Source of the DNA: Phycomyces nitens
Lineage: Eukaryota > Mucoromycota > Mucoromycetes > Mucorales > Phycomycetaceae
Assembly: GCA_022702545.1 (NCBI GenBank)
Contig: JAHRBC010000005.1
Location: 62,001 to 126,000 of the forward strand
Direction: 5' to 3'
DNA: 64,000 nt
Shown: in pieces, positions 58,991-64,000 of the stretch
Layout: each line of letters opens with the position of its first letter
Numbering within the stretch: position 1 is the stretch's first letter
The notes under the pieces: generated by a model
What the model was told of the DNA's origin: nothing
What the model saw: only the letters and a program-made list of their open reading frames with translations
Databases searched by the model: none
Position numbers and translations under genes: made by a program

Positions 58991-59890
58991 ATAAGAATCT
59001 ATTGTTGGTCATCACGTAACATCCCTCTACTTAATTGTCAACTCTGTTTCTGGTATGTAAATCGATTATTCTATTACCCAATTCACCCATACTAATTTAC
59101 TTTACCCCATCTCTAGTCAATCTAATCATACAAGATGCCATGCCATGCCGCACAACTCAGCCCCACTTTGTCCGTTCTTATCCATCCCTTACAATGTAAG
59201 TATAAAATACCTCGCATCTTGAACAACACCCGCACTCTTGAATATATGTCACTAATATAACTTTTATTGTATTAGAATACTGCCGCAACCACCCAAATCG
59301 CCGTCAGTCCCTATTTTCAGGTATTGTTCAGTAGTGAAGCACCCAATCCAAGTAGTATCAAGTAGGCCGGTAGAAGCGGCAAGGATAAACAGTAATAGTA
59401 TTAGAGCTTGTGTACAGAGCCATTCTATTCTTTCCAATAAACACAAATATAAACCATAAACCTAATAAGTACGGGGTATAAAACAATGGGGGGGATCATT
59501 CTATGCTTGATTGCACAGTAATAGTATTCGATGATTGGTTAATTGCTTGAGGATATCCTTGATACCATGGAGAAAGCCAGCTTCTCCCCAACTTTATTTG
59601 CTGTGTGTAATCGTCTTTTCAATTTATAAACACATAATCTATTACACTAAAAACATAGTTTTAAGCACAAAAATCTGGTAAACACCAAAAATCTATATGC
59701 AGAAAAAGCTAACGAACCCTACTCTCCCAAAAGTTTTCAACTTTGCACCTGTATGAGATTCGACTTTGAGCCCAGGAGAAACCTTGCTTACTCCCATACT
59801 CGTAGTATTCTGTTCTCCCCTGAAAACCTAAACTTTTCCCCTATTTATTTCTGGTTATATACATGGTTTTACCCCACAGTTTTTGCAGTG

Positions 59891-60113
59891 GGTATACTGC
59901 AACCTTACTTGCCTCCATGTATTATTGACGCCTGAGTGTCCTTCACAGTGAACTCGAGTTACCACCTCCTCAGCGATACCCTCATGCAACAGTTCTTGAC
60001 CATAAGGAACCTTGGAGTCTTGACGGAACAATTTACCATTGAATGCCACATACTTCTTGGCCTGCCGTCTCACCTTTCGCTTGATTGCTTGTGTGGAACC
60101 ATTGGGGTATTTG
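59891..60113 (-). pseudogene. Gypsy G3 integrase N-terminus, cut by B
   Basis: The frame reads KYPNGSTQAIKRKVRRQAKK, LFRQDSKVPYGQELL and VHCEGHSGVNNTWRQVRLQY. This is the start of a Gypsy integrase with the first His residues of its zinc-binding HHCC motif. It ends at the CACTG terminus of B. The catalytic part is not found on the other side of B. It lies 460 bp beyond the end of RNase H, separated by an intron-like stretch. Confidence 0.8.
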
Positions 60114-60573
60114 CTGTTTCGAGTTAAAAAATAAAAAATTGAAAGATATAAGGGGTAATCCATAATAAGAAATTTTAAGAGGATACACCTTTTGAAAAAT
60201 ATAAAAGATAGATAGGACCAATGTCACAAAAAAAGAGTAGATGTGTACTTGTAAAATCAGAGAGTTTGATGGTTTTTAAAGAGATATATTGATTGTTACA
60301 AGTAGATCACAAGAGAAAAATAAGGAAAACTTGAGGGTACACAAAAAAAATGATACAATCGAGTGGAAAAATGGTGGATAAAATATAAGAAAATTGGGGA
60401 ATACAACAAGATATTGAAGTAGGGATAAAATAATAGGGATAATAATATAGGGTAATAATATAAGGGAAAATATAAGAAAAAGGAGAAAGAGTGCCAAAAG
60501 AAGAGAATCCAAAAGTCAAAAATCGAGATAAAGCCTGCCAAAACGTAGTTATAGTAACTAGTTACTGGTTCAC
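60114..60573 (-). other. Intron-like pyrimidine-rich spacer inside G3 pol
   Basis: This AT- and pyrimidine-rich stretch (minus strand) lies between RNase H (SRLLPL, then TGA) and integrase. Treating GTGAAC at 60573 as donor and CGAAACAG ending at 60114 as acceptor joins the two frames as RLLPF-KYPNG. The chance of an in-frame join is one in three, so this is suggestive only. An inserted LTR-like fragment is the alternative. Confidence 0.35.
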
Positions 60574-63214
60574 AAAGGGAGAAGACGAGAAAGGGCATCA
60601 GCCGGATTATCACGGCCAGGTTGATGCTTCAAAGTGAAGTCATATTCCATCAGTGTGGCAGCCCATCTTGACAACTTGGGGGAGGGATTCGGATTCTTGA
60701 TGATATAAACCAATGCAGCATGATCCATGCGCAGGATAAAGTGGCGGCCAGCAAGATAGTGACGGTACCTCACTACACCCCAAATGAGAGCTAACGCTTC
60801 CAAATGCGTGGCAGCGTAGTTCTTCTCAGAACCCCGGAGACCTCGAGAACCATATGAGATCACCGTCTCATCTTCCAGGGAGTCCTCTGGTGCCTGCGAC
60901 AGAACAGCCCCAAGACCACGAGTGGACGCATCGGTGGTCAGGATTTGCACCTGCTGTCTGTCCGGAAAGGCCAAAATTGGGGGACTCATCAAGGCAGCTC
61001 GCAGAGCCAGGAATGTCATTTCCTGCTTGGGACCCCAGACAAAGGACACGTTCTTCTTCAACATCTTTACCAACGGTTGCGCCACCTTGGAATAATCATG
61101 CACAAACCGCCGGTAATAACCTGCCATACCTAGAAAGGTATGGACTTTGTTGGTGTTCCTAGGAACCACCAGAGCCAGCAACTTCTCCACATTCCGCGAG
61201 CAAGGCGAGAGACCAGAACCAGAGACAACATGCCCAAGATACTCCACACTGGGCTGTGCGAAGAAACACTTGCTCCGTTTCAACTTCAGGTTTGCCTTCT
61301 TGCATGCTTCAAAAACCAGGGACAGGTGCACCTCATGCTCGGCCAATGTCTTCGAGAAAATAATCACATCATCAATGAAGACGTACACGAAGTCCCCAAT
61401 GTATTCTCCCAAGATCATCGACATCGTACGCTGGAACGTAGACGGAGCAGAAGTCAACCCAAAAGGCATCACCGTGAACTCAAAGGTTCCTTGCCTTGTG
61501 ACAAAACCAGTTCTCTCGATGGACTCTTCGGCAACAGGAACCTGCCAATAGCCACTTGCGGCGTCCAACGTCAATAACAGAGAAGAACCACCCAGAGAAT
61601 CCAAAAGATTGTCGATATGGGGCAACGGGAAAGCATCCTTGATGGTGACTTGGTTCAACTTGCGGTAGTCCACCACCAACCGAAGGGTATTGTCCCTCTT
61701 GCGAACAAAGAAGACAGGAGACGTCCAGAGACCATGCGACGGACGGATCAGGCCCAAGGCCAACAGGTTATCCAGCTCCCGTTTCAACAACTCGTCCTCC
61801 TCCCAAGTCAAACGGTACGGCCTAGAACGGATTGGCTCACTTGTTGTCACTGGAATCTCATGGTCCAAGAGATTCACCTGACCCAAACCAGAATTCTCCA
61901 CAAACGCGTCCTGATGTGCCTCTACAATGCTCGCAATCCCCTGAGGAAGCACCTCTTCCTCCTTCTCCGAAACGGACATCACCTCCTCAACGTAGTCCAA
62001 CAACTTTTCCTCCTGAAGAGTATCTTTAACGTGGGCTCTTCCCCCCACGACAGACTCCTTTCGGACATTAATCGAGTAAATGGGTGCGCCAACACTACTC
62101 AACCCAAACTCTCTCGTTTGTCCTTGCAACTCCACACTGCTTGCTCTGTGCTTGGTAGGGATTATGATGCACCCATCCTTCAACCGCAGTTGAATCCCGT
62201 ACTTCCTGAACCAGGTCATTCCCAACAGGCACAGATCTTGATTGCCAGGCCCCTCTTTGATACACATCGTGTCTGGTCGCAGCTTTCCAGCCACACAAAT
62301 CGGGACGTTGACAGTAATGTCACAAGGGGGGTGGGCTTGACCATCCAAGCTGGAGAGAGGGAGACGATCGCCATTTGGCACCAAACCGAGCTTGACGGCC
62401 AAAGTCTTGCTAATGACGGACACGCTGGCCCCAGAGTCGAAGATCGCTGGCAAAACTTGGTCATTGATGGTTATAGGCGCGCGCAACGGTTGACTTGAAG
62501 CAAAGTCCTGGTAGTCGTACTTGTAGCTGTAGACCGTGTCGTCGCTGTCGTACCCATCCAGTTCACTGTCAGAACCGAAATTCACCTCATCAGACATCAC
62601 ACTCTGTGACTCCCAGTCATCTGAGTAAAACGAGACGGACTCCTCTGACGAATCCTCTTGATGGTGAACCATGTTGACACCTAGCGTGGGCACTTTCTTC
62701 TTCCTACCAGCTAGGAAACGCAGACCGTCCTTGACATCCTTGGACGCGGTCCTGTCCAATAGTAACCAATCGGCCACCGAGAGCCCAGCATCCACGTTCT
62801 TCAGCTTCTCCCATACATCCTTGCGATGCAATTTGACCAGGAGATGCCTTGGCGGCTGGCGAGGACGGCGTGGTTGGGTTGACCCTCCCTGTACAGGACG
62901 CATATGAACATCTTCTTGTCCATGTACAGGTTGGGTGGGGTGAGTGTTGAACTGCCCCTGGTGGTGTGATTGCTGTTGAAGCGTGGGTAGCGGTTGAGTA
63001 CTTGGGGGAACGAAAGAAATGGGGACAATGGTCTCCGGAGCCTTGCCTTTCCTCCTGGCATATGGTTTCCTGGGAGTTGAAGGTTCTCCGACCTTTGCAT
63101 GCTCCGCTGCATACACTGGCATGCTCTCCACCATGTTCACCTCGGCGTCCTCTTGTGGGGGTGGGGGGTAAGTTTGATTGCGGGCATCAGCAAAACTTAC
63201 TGATGCCCTTTGCC
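60570..63214 (-). CDS. Gypsy G3 pol: protease, reverse transcriptase, RNase H
   Basis: This is the retroelement polyprotein that matures itself and copies RNA to DNA. The frame is open from the gag overlap (about 63214) to TGA at 60570. The protease has PAIFDSGASVSVIS near 62430. The RT includes RPYRLTWEEDELLKREL, FVRKRDNTLRLVVDYRKLNQ, FEFTVMPFGLTSAPSTFQ and the catalytic VYVFIDDVIIFS near 61370 (FIDD instead of the usual YxDD). RNase H has ILTTDASTRGLGAVLSQ and FILRMDHAALVYI. Expression is likely as a gag-pol fusion through the -1 signal just upstream, since no good ATG opens the frame before the protease. No lesions were seen. Confidence 0.9.
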
Positions 63215-63221
63215 TTTTCCC
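63182..63221 (-). promoter_or_regulatory. -1 ribosomal frameshift signal between gag and pol of G3
   Basis: On the minus strand the heptamer GGGAAAA (63215-63221) sits in the gag frame as G-GGA-AAA, the canonical X-XXY-YYZ form. After a 6-nt spacer comes a perfect 9-bp hairpin: GGGCATCAG, a 9-nt loop, then CTGATGCCC (63182-63208). The gag stop TAA lies in the loop. A -1 slip enters the open pol frame directly. All three parts and the spacing match known -1 signals of retroelements. Function is inference. Confidence 0.75.
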
Positions 63222-64000
63222 GACTCGGCTTCCTTATTGGCTCTCTTGGGACAATTTGGCTTGATGTGTCCCTCTTCGTTACACCAGAAGCATGTAACAA
63301 CTCGAGGACCAGAAGGAGCAGAACCAGAAGCACCACCACCAACACCAGACTGTCCGGACGGACCAGGACCACCATAACCGGACGGACCAGTACCAGAACC
63401 ACAAGAACCACCAAAACCAGAAGGACCAGAGCCACCAAAACCAGACGGACCAGAAGGACCAGCGCCACCATAGCCAGACGGACCAGCAAAACCAGGACCA
63501 CCATAACCGGACAGACCAGCAAAACCAGGACCACCATAGCTGGACGGACCAGCGAAACCAGGAACACCATAGCTGGACGGACCAGCAAAGCCCAGACCAC
63601 CGAACCCAGACGCATGGGTGTCCACCAAGTGGATCTTCATGGTCTTAAACTCCTTTATCAGCTCTGACAACGCATCCTCCACAAAACTGTTCTTCGCCAA
63701 AGAACCAGAGACAGAGAGATTCCCAAACTCGGGACCAGAACGAGTACCAGAACGACGGTACTTCTCCTCGACGGTTTCCACCTTCGTCGCCATGTTCACC
63801 AGATCGTTCCACGAACGAGGCACACCTATCTTCTCCACCTCGTACGCCACCTCTTCTCTCAGTGCCTTCAACAAAATTCTGACCTTTTGCGACTCATTGG
63901 AGAGCGCAACCAGGCCAAACAACTCCTGCAATCTCAGAGCGATGTCGCCGACACTCTGTCCTTGACCCTGGCGGATCTGCTCAATCTCGGTCCACCAGAT
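63197..64000 (-). CDS. Gypsy G3 gag (N-terminus outside window)
   Basis: This is the C-terminal part of the capsid/nucleocapsid protein, open from the window edge to TAA at 63197. Capsid-like sequence comes first (IWWTEIEQIRQGQGQSVGDI, LFGLVALSNESQKVRILLKA). Then a long Gly/Pro/Ser-rich repeat region follows (units such as SSYGGPGFAGP, 63310-63610) and a CCHC zinc knuckle (CFWCNEEGHIKPNCP) before a basic end (KGKGHQ). The repeat region is unusual in length for a Gypsy gag and may be length-variable. Confidence 0.88.
   Translation of the reverse strand: MWWTEIEQIRQGQGQSVGDIALRLQELFGLVALSNESQKVRILLKALREEVAYEVEKIGVPRSWNDLVNMATKVETVEEKYRRSGTRSGPEFGNLSVSGSLAKNSFVEDALSELIKEFKTMKIHLVDTHASGFGGLGFAGPSSYGVPGFAGPSSYGGPGFAGLSGYGGPGFAGPSGYGGAGPSGPSGFGGSGPSGFGGSCGSGTGPSGYGGPGPSGQSGVGGGASGSAPSGPRVVTCFWCNEEGHIKPNCPKRANKEAESGKGKGHQ

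Larger units (their letters stand above)
46374..59890 (+). mobile_element. CACTA transposon B, split by A2
   Basis: The left end is CACTGGGAAAACGGTGGGC; the right end on the minus strand is CACTGCAAAAACTGTGGGG. Without A2 it measures about 7.35 kb. The subterminal GCAAATTTGCARCTCAACAC is shared with C. Contents are the transposase (plus), the helper gene (minus, broken by A2) and the 3' cassettes. The flanks do not match: G4 gag on the left, G3 integrase on the right (GTA and GGT). 59000-59890 has no gene. Confidence 0.82.
59891..64000 (-). mobile_element. Ty3/Gypsy element G3 (partial)
   Basis: Gag, pol and the integrase start are in order on the minus strand. It is cut on the left by element B at 59890 and on the right by the window edge. 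No LTR is in view. It is GC-richer than the CACTA elements, and gag and pol are open, which suggests a recent copy. It is a different family from G1 and G2. Confidence 0.85.

Noticed and set aside
61617..62498. 293-codon plus-strand frame
   Set aside because: It is the antisense of the G3 RT and protease coding region, which has clear motifs on the minus strand.
63310..63610. CRISPR-like regular repeats
   Set aside because: The repeat is coding for Gly/Pro/Ser units of gag, with no spacers and an intact reading frame.
63187..63667. Long frames overlapping the gag repeats on both strands (Val/Leu-rich and Thr/Arg-rich)
   Set aside because: They are alternative readings of the same GC-rich repeat; only the gag frame has the zinc knuckle and continues from capsid sequence.

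Overview
The window reads as transposon-packed, AT-rich DNA from an early-diverging filamentous fungus. Mucorales is my best guess. The basis is short introns of about 55-75 bp with GTAAG-type donors and CTAAC-type branch sites, CACTA (CMC) transposons with fungal-type Tnp2 proteins, Ty3/Gypsy chromovirus-like elements, and a long-arm tRNA-Leu. The species is inference. Apart from that tRNA I see no convincing host gene. Almost every base belongs to a mobile element or to a relic cut by another one.

Layout. 1-2029: 3' end of a CACTA element of family B. 2485-8647: CACTA element A1. 8922-9594: candidate solo LTR. 9647-11650: 3' end of a Gypsy element (G1). 11651-22835: a non-autonomous element E3 with two copies of its own family inside it (E1 at 13391-17203, and E2 inverted at 19017-22666). 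23226-29729: CACTA element C, flanked by TAT. 31188-31270: tRNA-Leu(AAG). 31404-42173: one Gypsy insertion (G2) bounded by ATTC/ATTC, gutted by CACTA element D (33446-39519) and carrying a MULE (39637-42081) in its 5' LTR. 42220-45874: E4. 45875-46373: LTR end, primer site and gag start of Gypsy G4. 46374-59890: CACTA element B, itself split by A2 (50662-56829, flanked by TGA). 59891-64000: Gypsy G3 on the minus strand with gag, a frameshift signal, pol and the start of integrase.

How the genes work together. Elements A, B, C and D share one plan: a four-exon Tnp2-type transposase (CxCxxC finger, acidic linker, catalytic core) converging on a four-exon second gene. That second gene has a second exon of exactly 306 nt in all four elements, an exon 3 ending in PSWRSDE and a short C-terminal exon. 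By analogy with plant CACTA TNPD/TNPA I infer a transposase plus a DNA-binding helper. The E elements keep only the C-terminal part of a related transposase between CACTAC termini and hairpin-rich ends, so they look like trans-mobilised passengers.

Most copies are broken. Several lesions are single-base changes in homopolymers, which could be either decay or long-read error. Many differences between near-identical copies are CpG transitions. The strongest leads are: (i) tandem cassettes with regular intron-like signals at the 3' ends of families B and C; (ii) the conserved helper gene; (iii) a textbook -1 frameshift signal in G3; (iv) the self-nested E elements.
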